A stretch of DNA of 64,000 nt, from positions 2,542,001 to 2,606,000 of the forward strand of contig NZ_CP075524.1 of NCBI RefSeq assembly GCF_025808395.1, written 5' to 3'. Below, piece by piece: positions 47,932 to 57,225 of this stretch (its first letter is position 1; the number at the start of each line of letters is the position of its first letter). Under the pieces are notes generated by a model. That model had not been told where the DNA came from, ran no database searches, and worked only from the letters and a program-made list of their open reading frames with translations. The DNA is from Microcella sp. (lineage in GTDB: Bacteria > Actinomycetota > Actinomycetes > Actinomycetales > Microbacteriaceae). The position numbers and the translations under genes were made by a program.

Positions 47932-47972
47932 CGCTCGTGCTCGCGCCGCTCAGAGCGACGCGAGCACGAGCG
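47932..47972. terminator. perfect 14-bp bidirectional hairpin
   Basis: CGCTCGTGCTCGCG (47932-47945) and CGCGAGCACGAGCG (47959-47972) are fully complementary around 13 bases, between the convergent SRPBCC and EamA genes. Its right half overlaps the end of the EamA coding region. Confidence 0.8.
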
Positions 47973-48804
47973 CGCCCGAAGCGACGACGAGGCCGACAAT
48001 CTGCCAACGGGTCATGAGCTCGCGCAAGAACACGCGGCCGATGATCGCCGTGAAGATCGGGGCGGCGGGCGCCAATATCGCGAGCAGCACGAGGTCGCCC
48101 GCCTGTAGCGCGAGAACGAGGAACAGGTTGCCCGTGATGTCGAGGGCTCCGGCGGCGATGGGGATCAGTACGAGTGACCGTCGAGCGCGCAGCGAGGCTG
48201 TGATCGCGCGCCCGCGCCGGTAGAGCGTCCAGCCGAGAAAGAGCACGGCCACGACGGTGACGCCGATGCGCGCGCCGACGAGCGGCCACATGCCATCTGG
48301 CTCCGGCGCGGCGTTGATGGTGATGACGAAACCCGAGAAGAGCAGCGCAGCGATCATCGCCAGCACGGGGCCGCGCGCGCTGACTCGGTGCCCGTCGACG
48401 GGGCGTCGGTACGTGACGAGCAAGATCGCGACGATGCACAGCGCGAGACCGATCGCGCGCAGCGGCGTCATGGGGTCGCCCGCCACAAGCCCTGCGAGAG
48501 TGATCATCGCCGTCGTGACGACCGCGATGATGGCGCCCGCGATCCCCGCGGGCCCGATGGCGAAGGCGCGGTAGGCGATCGGGAGGCCCGCGCCGCCGAA
48601 AACACCGGCGACGAGTCCGATCGCAAACCCGACAGAGCTCGGTGTGCCCGGCATGAACGCGGCATAGACCACAGCGAGCACGATCGACGACAGCCCCGCG
48701 ACCGAGACGACGATGGCCACTGGCAGTCGACGCGAGGCGACGCCCCCGATCACGTTGCTCATCGAGACGAACAGTGCGTTGATGAGGGTGAAGACGACAG
48801 CCAT
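47950..48804 (-). CDS. EamA/DMT family transporter
   Basis: 284 residues with ten hydrophobic helices in two halves (VVFTLINALFVSMSNVIGGV first; VLAMIAALLFSGFVITINAA starting the second). The end of each half has the EamA pattern (AILAPAAPIFTAIIGRVFLRE). Drug/metabolite transporter, probably exporting amino acids or other metabolites. Divergent from the rlmA-like gene. Substrate unknown. Confidence 0.87.
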   Translation of the reverse strand: MAVVFTLINALFVSMSNVIGGVASRRLPVAIVVSVAGLSSIVLAVVYAAFMPGTPSSVGFAIGLVAGVFGGAGLPIAYRAFAIGPAGIAGAIIAVVTTAMITLAGLVAGDPMTPLRAIGLALCIVAILLVTYRRPVDGHRVSARGPVLAMIAALLFSGFVITINAAPEPDGMWPLVGARIGVTVVAVLFLGWTLYRRGRAITASLRARRSLVLIPIAAGALDITGNLFLVLALQAGDLVLLAILAPAAPIFTAIIGRVFLRELMTRWQIVGLVVASGALVLASL

Positions 48805-48897
48805 GTGCAGACCTTCGAGCAGAGTGAGAGTGGCCGCCGAACCAACTCGGGAGTCGCCTCACTCAGCTTACCGAGCGCGCCCTGTACGGTTGCGCGA

Positions 48898-49740
48898 GTG
48901 ACCACACTCGACGCGGCCTTCGCCATTCTGCAGTGCCCGAGCTGCGGCGACCCGCTGACTCTGGCCGACGACGGTGCCACGTGCACCCAGCGCCACCACT
49001 TCGATCGCGCCCGCCAGGGCTATCTGAGTCTGCGCGCTGCGCACAAGGGCAAGGGGGCTCCGGCCAGCGGTGACACCCCTGAGATGCTCGAGGCGCGCGA
49101 CCGCTTCCAGTCAGACGGCTTCCACGACGAGATCGCGGCTGCCGTGCTCGCCGCCGTGCCGGCCGACGCGCGCGGTTGGCTCGCCGACCTGGGTGGCGGC
49201 ACCGGGTGGTATGCCGCCCAGATTCTGGATGCTCGCCCCGAGCTGCACGCCCTCGTACTCGATGCTTCCGCGGCCGCTGTGCGCATTGCCGCCCGCGCGC
49301 ACGAGCGACTGGCGGCCGTGAGTGCCGACGTGTGGAGCGGTATTCCCGTGCGCGACGCCAGCGTCGAGGTCGCCCTGCGCGTGTTCGCGCCGGGCAGCGC
49401 GGCCGAAGTGCGCCGCATTCTCGCGCCGGGCGGCACCGCCGTGTTCGCCGTGCCGCATGCAGACCACCTGCGCGAGCTCGGGCACGGGCTCAAGCTCATG
49501 AAGGTGCCGGCTGGCAAGGCAGACGAGGTGGCGGCGAGCATCCCTGAGGCGACTCTGGTGAGTTCGGTCGAGGTGCGACGTCGCGTCGAACTCACGGTCG
49601 AGCAGGCGCTCGACGCCGTGTTCATGGGGCCCAACGCTTTTCATCAGGATCGCGCGAAGGTCGCAGCCGTGCTCGAGGGGTGGAAGGCGCCGATCAGTGT
49701 GACGCTCGCTGTGACCGTCGTGGCCTTGCAGGTCCCTTAG
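48898..49740 (+). CDS. RlmA-type 23S rRNA (guanine-N1) methyltransferase-like protein
   Basis: 280 residues, GTG start. An N-terminal zinc finger (Cys13, Cys16 in LQCPSCGDPL; Cys29 and His33 in CTQRHHFD) followed by the GYLSLRA motif and the SAM-binding WLADLGGGTGWYAAQIL. This layout defines RlmA(I)/(II) (TlrB/RrmA), which methylates G745 or G748 of 23S rRNA. In actinobacteria such proteins can confer tylosin- or mycinamicin-type resistance. Which position is methylated is not decidable. Confidence 0.9.
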   Translation: MTTLDAAFAILQCPSCGDPLTLADDGATCTQRHHFDRARQGYLSLRAAHKGKGAPASGDTPEMLEARDRFQSDGFHDEIAAAVLAAVPADARGWLADLGGGTGWYAAQILDARPELHALVLDASAAAVRIAARAHERLAAVSADVWSGIPVRDASVEVALRVFAPGSAAEVRRILAPGGTAVFAVPHADHLRELGHGLKLMKVPAGKADEVAASIPEATLVSSVEVRRRVELTVEQALDAVFMGPNAFHQDRAKVAAVLEGWKAPISVTLAVTVVALQVP

Positions 49741-49943
49741 TCGCTCTTGCTGGCCCAGATTCGCCTCGAATCGTGGGTTTGCCGTGTCATAGCGCCCATG
49801 TGCGCCAGATCTGGCACAGAAGGGCGGGGGTTAGCCCCCGGAGAGCTCGTGGGTGGGCTGGATGGCCGCGGTAGCGCCGCTTCGCGAGGCTTGAGGGGTC
49901 GCGCGCACCCTGCGTCGTGGCAGTCTGACCTCAGGAGAAACTC

Positions 49944-51326
49944 ATGACCACCGCCCCCGCCGCCACTGCGGCCCCCGCCGCCGACAGTTGGAGCTACGGC
50001 GCCGTCTGGCGCCGCGTGCCCCGCGCGCTCGGCTACCTTGTGCCGACGTTCATCATCGCGATCGTCGTCGCGACCGTTCTCAGTTCGCTCGTCTCTGGCG
50101 CCGTCAGCTTGCTGATCGTGCTCGTCGGCATCTACGTGCTCGCGCTCACCCTGCTGCTGGCCCGATACACCGGACAGTTCGAGATCGCGCGCCTGCGCCT
50201 CTCGGGTGAGACACCCATCGCGCAGCCGGTGTGGCCGAGCGACCCGAGCATGGTGTGGTGGAAGCGCTGGTTGCGCCCCCTCGCCAACGGGCGTTACTGG
50301 CTTGCTCTGCTGCACGGTGCGATCATCGCGCCGATCATCGCGACCGTCAGCTTCGTCGTGCTGACAATCTGGTTGACCCTCATCACGGTCGCGATTGCGA
50401 TGCCGATTCGCCTCGCCGTGCTCGGAACCCGCGACTGGGAGTTCAACCCCCGCACCGCCGACTGGGTGATCGCGAACGGCTGGCTGCAGAGCGTGGCGCC
50501 TGCGATCGCTGTCGCGGCCATCATTCTCGGCGTGATCGCCGTCGTCACCCTGCCCTACGTGCTGCGCGGCCTCACCTGGCTGCACGCGGCGATCGCCCGG
50601 CCGTTCTTGGGTCGCTTCACGAACGAGCAGCTCGAGCAGCAGGTGTCGAATCTGTTCACCTCACGGCAGGCCGCCGTGGCCGCCGAGGGTTCGGCCCTGA
50701 GCCGCATCGAGCGTGACATTCACGACGGCCCGCAGCAGCGCCTCATCCGCCTGCAGATGGATCTCGCCGCCGCCGAACGCCGTCTCGCCGACGGAAGCGC
50801 CGACCCCGCCGAGGCGACGGCTTTGATTCAGGATGCCCGGCGTCAGGCCCAAGACGCCCTCGACGAGTTGCGCAACCTGTCGCGTGGCTTTGCTCCGCCC
50901 CTGCTGCTCGATCGTGGCCTCTTCGCGGCCCTGGAGTCGCTGGCTACCCGGTCGAGCATTCCGGTGACGCTCGCGACCGAGCTCGGAGCGACGGCGAACC
51001 TGCCAGACGAGGTGGCGCGCAACGCCTACTTCGTGGCGAGTGAGCTCATCGCGAACGCCGCGAAGCACTCGACGGCGAACCGCATCACGCTCAGCGTCTC
51101 GGCGGTCGACGGCGAGCTCGTCATCACGGTGACCGACGACGGCGTGGGCGGAGCGGTCGAGAAGACCGGGCACGGCCTTGTCGGGCTGCGCGACCGCGCG
51201 GCAGGCATGGGCGGCACTTTCGCGGTGTCGAGCCCCGATGGCGGCCCGACCGAGGTTCGCGTCACGTTGCCGCTCGCGGGCGTGGGCGCAGCATCCGTCG
51301 CCGCCGACAGTGCGCCGACTGCCTAG
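49944..51326 (+). CDS. sensor histidine kinase (HisKA_3/NarX class)
   Basis: 460 residues. Four membrane helices (50-100 and 130-205 region, such as FIIAIVVATVLSSLVSGAVS and LLHGAIIAPIIATVSFVVL) resemble the 'putative sensor' domain of actinobacterial kinases. The dimerisation box has His260 in RIERDIHDGPQQRLIRLQ; the ATPase part has ELIANAAKHSTA and DDGVGGAVEKTGHGLVGLRD. It phosphorylates the NarL-type regulator encoded 10 bases downstream. Signal unknown; such pairs often respond to envelope stress. Confidence 0.92.
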   Translation: MTTAPAATAAPAADSWSYGAVWRRVPRALGYLVPTFIIAIVVATVLSSLVSGAVSLLIVLVGIYVLALTLLLARYTGQFEIARLRLSGETPIAQPVWPSDPSMVWWKRWLRPLANGRYWLALLHGAIIAPIIATVSFVVLTIWLTLITVAIAMPIRLAVLGTRDWEFNPRTADWVIANGWLQSVAPAIAVAAIILGVIAVVTLPYVLRGLTWLHAAIARPFLGRFTNEQLEQQVSNLFTSRQAAVAAEGSALSRIERDIHDGPQQRLIRLQMDLAAAERRLADGSADPAEATALIQDARRQAQDALDELRNLSRGFAPPLLLDRGLFAALESLATRSSIPVTLATELGATANLPDEVARNAYFVASELIANAAKHSTANRITLSVSAVDGELVITVTDDGVGGAVEKTGHGLVGLRDRAAGMGGTFAVSSPDGGPTEVRVTLPLAGVGAASVAADSAPTA

Positions 51327-51336
51327 GCTGAACGCC

Positions 51337-51987
51337 ATGCCAGCCCTTCGCGTTGCGGTCGCCGATGATTCGGTGCTGCTGCGCGAAGGGCTCGTGCGCG
51401 TGCTCGGCGACGCGGGGGTGCAGGTGGTCGGGTCGTTCGGCGACGCAGACTCGCTGCTCGCCGCGCTGCCCGGCCTCGCGGCCGATGCCGTCGTGCTCGA
51501 CGTGCGCATGCCCCCCACGTTTCGCGACGAGGGGGTGCGCGCCGCGATCGAGTTGCGGCGGCAGCACCCCGGGGTCGCGATTCTGCTGCTGTCGCAGTAT
51601 GTCGAGGTGGCCTATGCGCAAGAGCTGCTGGCCTCGGGCACGGGCGGCGTCGGCTATCTGCTGAAAGACCGCGTCATCTCGCTCGACGAGGTGCGCGATG
51701 CTCTCGACCGTGTCGCCGCGGGCGGAACCGTGCTCGACCCGGAGGTGATCACGCAGCTCATGGCCCGCCGAGTCGACCCCCTGCAGTCGCTGACGCCGCG
51801 AGAGCGCGAGGTGCTCGAACTCATGGCCCAGGGGCGCACGAATGCCGCGATCGCCGCAGCCCTGTTCATCGGCGTCGGAGCCGTCGAAAAGCACATCTCG
51901 GCCATCTTCGCCAAGCTCGGTCTCGACGCGGCTGAGGGCGACCACCGCCGTGTGCTCGCCGTCTTGGCGTGGCTGCAGGCTCAGTAG
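51337..51987 (+). CDS. NarL/FixJ family response regulator
   Basis: 216 residues. The receiver domain has acidic residues VADDS (10-11), phospho-acceptor Asp55 in VVLDVRMPP, and the conserved Lys in GYLLKDRV. The C-terminal LuxR-type HTH has LTPREREVLELMAQGRTNAA and GAVEKHISAIFAKLGL. It partners with the histidine kinase upstream. The stop overlaps the convergent coiled-coil gene by 7 bases. Confidence 0.93.
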   Translation: MPALRVAVADDSVLLREGLVRVLGDAGVQVVGSFGDADSLLAALPGLAADAVVLDVRMPPTFRDEGVRAAIELRRQHPGVAILLLSQYVEVAYAQELLASGTGGVGYLLKDRVISLDEVRDALDRVAAGGTVLDPEVITQLMARRVDPLQSLTPREREVLELMAQGRTNAAIAAALFIGVGAVEKHISAIFAKLGLDAAEGDHRRVLAVLAWLQAQ

Positions 51988-53231
51988 CGGGCGAGAACCT
52001 CGGCATCGCGCGCGTGGGTGAGCGCGCGGCGCACCGCGTCGAGAGCGTCGACCGGTTCGGTGTCGATGAGGGCGAGGGATGCCCGCAATTCGATTTCTGC
52101 CTCGTTGAGCCGCGCGCGCGCCCCGGCAGAGCCGCCCGACGTCAGTGCGGCGCGGGCCGCAGCCACCTGGGCTTCAGTCTGCACTCGTGCGGCCTGAAAC
52201 GCCTCGCGCGCGTGCGCGAGGCGTTGCGCCTGCGTGCGCGACGAGGCGAGCGCCACCTCGACGGCGTCGAGCGCTCTGCGCAGGTCGTCGAGCTGCTCGA
52301 AGGGGTCGGTGGGTGCGCTGCCCTGCGCGGGGCCGCTCATCGTGCGGTCGAGCTGGGCCACCGCCGCGGTGATGGCCGCGCCCGAGTCGCCGTCGGGCGC
52401 GGCGGCGGCAGCCTCGAGCGCCTCTGACCGCACGGTGCGAGAGTCGTCACGCAACCTCGTGAGCGCTGCGACCGCGTCGTCGAGCCGCGCGGCCGTCGCA
52501 CCCACCAGGCCCAGAGTCTGCTCGGCCGAGAACAGCAGGCGCTCGGCGTCGGCGATGGTCGTCATCACCCGGGGGGCGGGGGCGGTGAGCCCGGGGGCGG
52601 CGTCGGCTGCGAGGCTGTCGGCACGCTCGAGTTCGCGGGCAGCTCGCTCGGGGGCGTCGGCGGCGGGGCCGAGCGTGGCGGGGGAGTTGTGCTCGAGCAG
52701 GGCATCCCGTTGCCGCGTGACGGCGACGAGGCGCTCGCGGGCGTCGGCGATGCCGCGACGCAACCGGTCGAGTCTGTCGCCCGCGGTCGATTCGAGTGAT
52801 CGGCGATCGCGAAAGGCCGTTGCGTGCTCGCCCAGCTCTCGGTCGATGCGGTCGGCGAGCATGACGATGCGGGCCGCGCGCTCGCGATTGGCGAGACCGG
52901 CGCCGGGCTCGTCGTCGATGAGCCGATGCAAGCGGAAGATCTCGGCACGGTCGGAGCGCGCCTGTTGCACGGCATCGAGGTAGTCGGCGGCGGCAGTCTC
53001 GCCGAACTGCGCGATCGCGAACTCGACGTCGCCTTCGCCCTCGGCGATGCGGTCGTCGGCGCGCACGAGAGCAGAGCCCGCGCGGCGGCGCACCTCGCCC
53101 GAGACTTGTGCCGGGCGGGTGCGGCGGCGGGAGACGATGACGAACCCCACGACGAACACGGCGCCGATGACGACGAGCACGGTCACGCCTCCGGCGACGA
53201 GCGCCGAGACGAACCCGCCCACAATCTCCAC
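51981..53231 (-). CDS. membrane-anchored coiled-coil protein
   Basis: 416 residues. One N-terminal membrane helix (FVSALVAGGVTVLVVIGAVFVVGFVIV) followed by the basic SRRRTRPA and about 370 residues of charged, Ala/Arg/Glu-rich helices (heptad-like RDRRSLESTAGDRLDRLRRG) that read as long coiled coils. Proteins of this form follow TPM/PspC-type stress membrane proteins in actinobacteria, but no family name is certain. Probably a cytosolic scaffold at the membrane. Convergent with the response regulator, divergent from the large helicase-like gene. Confidence 0.7.
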   Translation of the reverse strand: MEIVGGFVSALVAGGVTVLVVIGAVFVVGFVIVSRRRTRPAQVSGEVRRRAGSALVRADDRIAEGEGDVEFAIAQFGETAAADYLDAVQQARSDRAEIFRLHRLIDDEPGAGLANRERAARIVMLADRIDRELGEHATAFRDRRSLESTAGDRLDRLRRGIADARERLVAVTRQRDALLEHNSPATLGPAADAPERAARELERADSLAADAAPGLTAPAPRVMTTIADAERLLFSAEQTLGLVGATAARLDDAVAALTRLRDDSRTVRSEALEAAAAAPDGDSGAAITAAVAQLDRTMSGPAQGSAPTDPFEQLDDLRRALDAVEVALASSRTQAQRLAHAREAFQAARVQTEAQVAAARAALTSGGSAGARARLNEAEIELRASLALIDTEPVDALDAVRRALTHARDAEVLARY

Positions 53232-53313
53232 GCCGCAATTCTAGGCGGGCCGGTTCGGTGGCAGACCGGCTGAAATGCCGAGAATCTAGGGGCTCTCGCC
53301 GTAGGGTGGCCGC

Positions 53314-56300
53314 GTGTGGCGTGCCGACCGATACGACGATCATGAGATCGACGCCGACGACGCCAGCGGGGCGAACCCGCTGCAGCCGTCGTCGGTGCGG
53401 TTCGACGACCCTCGGGTGGTGCCCATGAACGTCGCGGCCCCGATGTGGCATCGCTGGCTCGCCGAGCTCGCGCAGGTGGGTGGGCCCAGCACGCTGCTGC
53501 ACTTCGCCGACGACCCGCGCGGCCGCATCGAGCTGGGCACGAGCCACCCCGGTGGTCTCGCACGCTTCATCGCCGGAAGCCCCACACTCTTGAGCAATCT
53601 CGTGCGTGACGATGTGGCGCTCAAGCACGCGCGCATCGCCGCCGAGCGCATCGCCGACGCCGGTGTCGAGTTGGCGAGTGCTCGAGGCATCGACGCCGTG
53701 CACCTCGGCATCGGATTGGTGTCGTGGCGCTTCGACGGGGTCGACCACTGCGCACCTCTGCTGCTGCGCCCGCTGCGGCTGCGTCGTCGGGGCCGCGATG
53801 TCGAGTTGACGCTGACGCACTCTGTTCGGGTGAACCCCGCTCTCGTGCGGGCGCTCGCCGAGCAGTTCTCGGTGCACCTCGATGAGGCGGCGTTCGTCGC
53901 CCTGGCGCATGATGGCGACTCGTTCAAGCCGAACCCGCCGCTCGATCGGCTGAGGGGTCTCACCGCGCACCTCGAGGGCTTCACGATCAGCCCTCGACTG
54001 ATCGTGAGCACGTTCGCCGAGGTGGCCCCGCAGCTCGTCGCCGACGCTCACGATCTCGCCCACCCCGTGCTCGATGCCCTGGCCGGCAACACGAGCGCCC
54101 GATGGGCCGTGAATGAGGGGGTGTCGCCGGTCGAGGCGGCGCCCGCCGATCAGCGCCCGCCCGAGACTGATCTGCTGCTGCTCGACGCCGATGCCGAGCA
54201 AGAGCACGTGATCGCGTCGATCGTGGCCGGCAATTCTCTCGTCGTGAAGACGCTGCCCGGCACGGGCGCGACGCAGACTGTGGTCAACGCGCTCGGGGCA
54301 CTCGTCGCCCACAACAAGCGCGTCTTGGTGGTGAGCCCGCGGCGGGCGAGCCTGCGCACCATCTCGCAGCGCTTCAGCGATATCGGGCTGCCGGGCATCG
54401 CCGTCTCGCTGCGCAGTCTGCACCGCGATGTCATCAGGGCCATCAGCCGCAACGAGAAGACCCAGCGGCCTCAGGTGGCCGACGTCAACGAAGCCCTCAT
54501 GCGCCTGCGCGCGGTGCTGCTCGACTATCGCGAAGCACTGTCTCGCCCTGATCCGCAGCTCGGCATCAGCGTCATCGACTGCGTCACCGAGTTGAGCCGT
54601 CTGGCGCTGCTGCCCACCCCACCGACCACGCGGGCGCGGCTCAGCCGGGCGGCCGTCGAGCTGCTCGCCTCTGACCGGCGTGAAGCGGCCGAGACGATGG
54701 TGCACGCCGCCGAACTGGGTCAGTTCAGCTACGGGCCCGCAGATTCGCCGTGGTACGGAGCCACCTTCCAGACCGGTGACGAGGCCGCGCAGGCTCAGCA
54801 ACTGGCTCGACGGCTGCACCTCGAGAGCGTGCCGCGGCTCATCGAGCGGGGTCGGGCGCTCATCGCGTCGACGCCGATGCGCCCCTTCGAGACGATCGCC
54901 GAGCTTGGCATCTACGTTCGGCTGCTCGCCGATCTTCGGCACACTCTCGACAAGTTTCAGCCCGCGGTGTTCGATCGTTCGCTGAGCGAGCTCATCGCGG
55001 CGACCGCGCCTCGGCGAGAGTCGTCGACCATGCCCGCGGCCACGCGCCGCCGGCTCAAGGCGCTCGCGAAAGAGTACTTGCGGCCGGGAGTCAGCGTGAG
55101 CGATCTGCACGAGTCGCTCACCCACATTCAGCAGCAGCGCGTGCTGTGGCAGCGCTTCGTGCCCAGCGGCATCACTCCGACCGTGCCGGTGGGCATCGCC
55201 GATGTCGCCGTGGCCCTGCAGCAGGTCGAGCTCGACCTCGCCGCCCTCGATGCGCCGCTGGGGCACCACAGCCGCGACCAGCAACTGGCCCACCGCCCGC
55301 TCGGCGACCTGCATCGGCTGCTCGAGGCGCTGGCGGCCGAGAGCGATGTCCTCGCCAACCTGCAAGAGCGCACGACGCTGCTGCGACAGCTCGAACGGTG
55401 GGATGTCGCACCGCTGCTGAGCGATCTGGCGACTCGCCACGTCGCGCGCGATCAGGTCGCCGCCGAGCTCGAGCTGGCCTGGTGGCGGTCTGCCCTCGAC
55501 AGCCTGCTGCAGCACGACCGGGCACTGCTGGGCGTCGAGAGCGATGTGCTCGAACGCCTCGAGGCCGACTTCAGGCTCGTCGACGAGACGCATGCCGCCG
55601 GAGCCGCGCAACTGCTCGCGTGGCAGCTCGCCGAGAACTGGTCGATCGGCATCACCGACTGGCCCGATGAGGCCGACGCGCTGCGCACAGCGCTCAGGTC
55701 TGGTCACCTGTCGTCGGCGACGCTGCACGGCGAGGCCCCGCACCTCAGCCGACCGATCGCGCCGATCTGGCTCGCGTCGCCCTACGACGTGCACCTGGTC
55801 AGCGACGAGATTCCGTTCGACACCGTCATGCTGCTCGACGCCGGGGCGGTCACGGTGGCCGAGGTGGCGAGCGCCGTGCGTCGCGGCCGTCAGGTGGTCG
55901 CCGTGGGCGACCCGGTGACGCAGGCCCCCGCGCCGTTCCGCATCGCGATCGGCGACGTGGTCGATGATGGCGATGTGGATGCCCGGCACGCCGGCTCGGC
56001 ACTGTTCCAGTTGAGCGAGCTGCTGCCGGCGGCGTCGCTCACGCGCTCGTACCGCGCGGGCGGCGAAGACCTCGCCGAGCTCGTGAACCGCAGGTTCTAC
56101 GCCGGCCGCATTGAGTCGTTGCCGTGGGCCGGATCGTTTCTCGGGCATCCCTCGATCGCCGTCGACTACCTCGAGGGCGGCCACGGCATGCCCGACGACG
56201 ACACGGGAGCGATCGAGAGCGTCGACGTCGAAGTGCACCGCACCGTCGAGCTGGTCATCGAGCACGCTACGGCGCGTCCGCACGAGTCGCTTATGGTCAT

Positions 56301-57033
56301 CACCGCGAGCGCGAAGCACGCTGGTCGGGTTCACGCGGCGGTGCTCGAAGCGCTCACCCACCGGCCCGACTTGCACGATGTGTTGCTGGGCGACCGCGCC
56401 GAGCCGTTCGCGGTGCTCACCATCGAGCAGTCGGTGGCGCAGGCGCGCGACCGCGTGATCTTCTCGATCGGCTTCGGTCGCACGCCGCACGGGCGAGTGC
56501 TGAGCGAGTTCGGGTCGCTGGGGCGGCCCGGGGGCGATCGCTTGCTGGCCGTCGCGATGACGCGAGCGCGCCGCTTCGTGCGCATCGTCAGCTGCATCCG
56601 CGCCGGCGACCTCGACGACGACCGACTCTCGCACGGCGCGCGAGCGCTCGCCGACCTGCTCACCGATATCGAGGCGCGCCGCACCGCAGACGAGCTGCCA
56701 GACGACAGCGACCCGATGCTCATCGACCTCGCCCGCAGGCTCGAGGCGCGCGGCATGAAGGTTGCGCTCGGGCACCGCGGCAAGCTGCCCCTGGTGGCGA
56801 GCCGCGGCGGGTACTGCGTCGCCGTCGAGACCGATGCCGCCCTCAGCGGGCTGTCGCTGCGCGAGTCGTTGCGCTTGCGCCCCGACCTGTTGCGTCGGCT
56901 CGGCTGGCACTACGCGCGCGTGCACGTCTTCGAACTCTTCAGCGACCCTGAGGCCGTGGCCGATCGCATTCTCGCGCTCGCGGGTGGCTCGCCGTCGGGC
57001 GCAGCCACCGAAGAGCTCGCGATCTCGCGCTGA
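53314..57033 (+). CDS. large SF1-helicase-like protein with degenerate Walker motifs and C-terminal REase-like (MTES_1575) domain
   Basis: 1239 residues, GTG start. About 1-250: a DUF4011-like N terminus (SLLLRPLRLRRRGRDVELTL-type region). About 290-460: a helicase 1A domain, but motif I reads LPGTGATQT (Ala319 in place of the Walker Lys). Motif II reads VMLLDAGAV (Asp842-Ala843, no DE). Motifs III-VI are well kept (VVAVGDPVTQAP, LTRSYRAGGEDLAELVNRRF, VLTIEQSVAQARDRVIFS, LAVAMTRARRFVRIVS). About 1130-1225 resembles the MTES_1575 restriction-endonuclease-like domain (VAVETDAA, Glu1172; LLRRLGWHYARVHVFELFSD). Probably cannot hydrolyse ATP normally; a conserved DNA-handling or defence role is plausible. 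Flanked by unrelated genes. Confidence 0.85.
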   Translation: MWRADRYDDHEIDADDASGANPLQPSSVRFDDPRVVPMNVAAPMWHRWLAELAQVGGPSTLLHFADDPRGRIELGTSHPGGLARFIAGSPTLLSNLVRDDVALKHARIAAERIADAGVELASARGIDAVHLGIGLVSWRFDGVDHCAPLLLRPLRLRRRGRDVELTLTHSVRVNPALVRALAEQFSVHLDEAAFVALAHDGDSFKPNPPLDRLRGLTAHLEGFTISPRLIVSTFAEVAPQLVADAHDLAHPVLDALAGNTSARWAVNEGVSPVEAAPADQRPPETDLLLLDADAEQEHVIASIVAGNSLVVKTLPGTGATQTVVNALGALVAHNKRVLVVSPRRASLRTISQRFSDIGLPGIAVSLRSLHRDVIRAISRNEKTQRPQVADVNEALMRLRAVLLDYREALSRPDPQLGISVIDCVTELSRLALLPTPPTTRARLSRAAVELLASDRREAAETMVHAAELGQFSYGPADSPWYGATFQTGDEAAQAQQLARRLHLESVPRLIERGRALIASTPMRPFETIAELGIYVRLLADLRHTLDKFQPAVFDRSLSELIAATAPRRESSTMPAATRRRLKALAKEYLRPGVSVSDLHESLTHIQQQRVLWQRFVPSGITPTVPVGIADVAVALQQVELDLAALDAPLGHHSRDQQLAHRPLGDLHRLLEALAAESDVLANLQERTTLLRQLERWDVAPLLSDLATRHVARDQVAAELELAWWRSALDSLLQHDRALLGVESDVLERLEADFRLVDETHAAGAAQLLAWQLAENWSIGITDWPDEADALRTALRSGHLSSATLHGEAPHLSRPIAPIWLASPYDVHLVSDEIPFDTVMLLDAGAVTVAEVASAVRRGRQVVAVGDPVTQAPAPFRIAIGDVVDDGDVDARHAGSALFQLSELLPAASLTRSYRAGGEDLAELVNRRFYAGRIESLPWAGSFLGHPSIAVDYLEGGHGMPDDDTGAIESVDVEVHRTVELVIEHATARPHESLMVITASAKHAGRVHAAVLEALTHRPDLHDVLLGDRAEPFAVLTIEQSVAQARDRVIFSIGFGRTPHGRVLSEFGSLGRPGGDRLLAVAMTRARRFVRIVSCIRAGDLDDDRLSHGARALADLLTDIEARRTADELPDDSDPMLIDLARRLEARGMKVALGHRGKLPLVASRGGYCVAVETDAALSGLSLRESLRLRPDLLRRLGWHYARVHVFELFSDPEAVADRILALAGGSPSGAATEELAISR

Positions 57034-57054
57034 GGGGGCGCGTAGCCTGGTGGC

Positions 57055-57225
57055 ATGAGCGAGACGGATGCGGGGCGCGCCCCGAGCGGCCACCGTCGCA
57101 CTGCGCGCCGGGTGACGACAGCGCCACCCCCAGGGTCTGACCCGGCGCCGAGTGCCGAGCCGCCGCGGCACCAGGTCGACGACAACGATGAGCGCCTGCG
57201 CGCCGAGAAGCCCCCGCACTACTGA
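57055..57225 (+). CDS. 56-residue conserved small protein
   Basis: MSETDAGRAPSGHRRTARRV, then TTAPPPGSDPAPSAEPPRHQ and VDDNDERLRAEKPPHY. Polar, probably disordered, with a basic start and a charged DERLRAEKPPH end that I recall from small Microbacteriaceae proteins. The TGA overlaps the ATG of the ACT-domain gene (TGATG), so the two are co-translated. It lies 21 bases after the helicase-like gene. Function unknown. Confidence 0.65.
   Translation: MSETDAGRAPSGHRRTARRVTTAPPPGSDPAPSAEPPRHQVDDNDERLRAEKPPHY

Noticed and set aside
49804..49839. The 12-base palindrome GCCAGATCTGGC and GGGGG-TTAG-CCCCC after rlmA as regulatory elements
   Set aside because: Short and GC-rich, likely by chance; at most the second is a weak terminator.
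52447..57219. A 1590-codon open frame on the minus strand
   Set aside because: It is antisense to the helicase-like gene; its composition (Arg, Gly, Val, Glu, His rich, no domains) is what GC-rich coding DNA yields on the opposite strand. It also runs into the coiled-coil gene in another frame.
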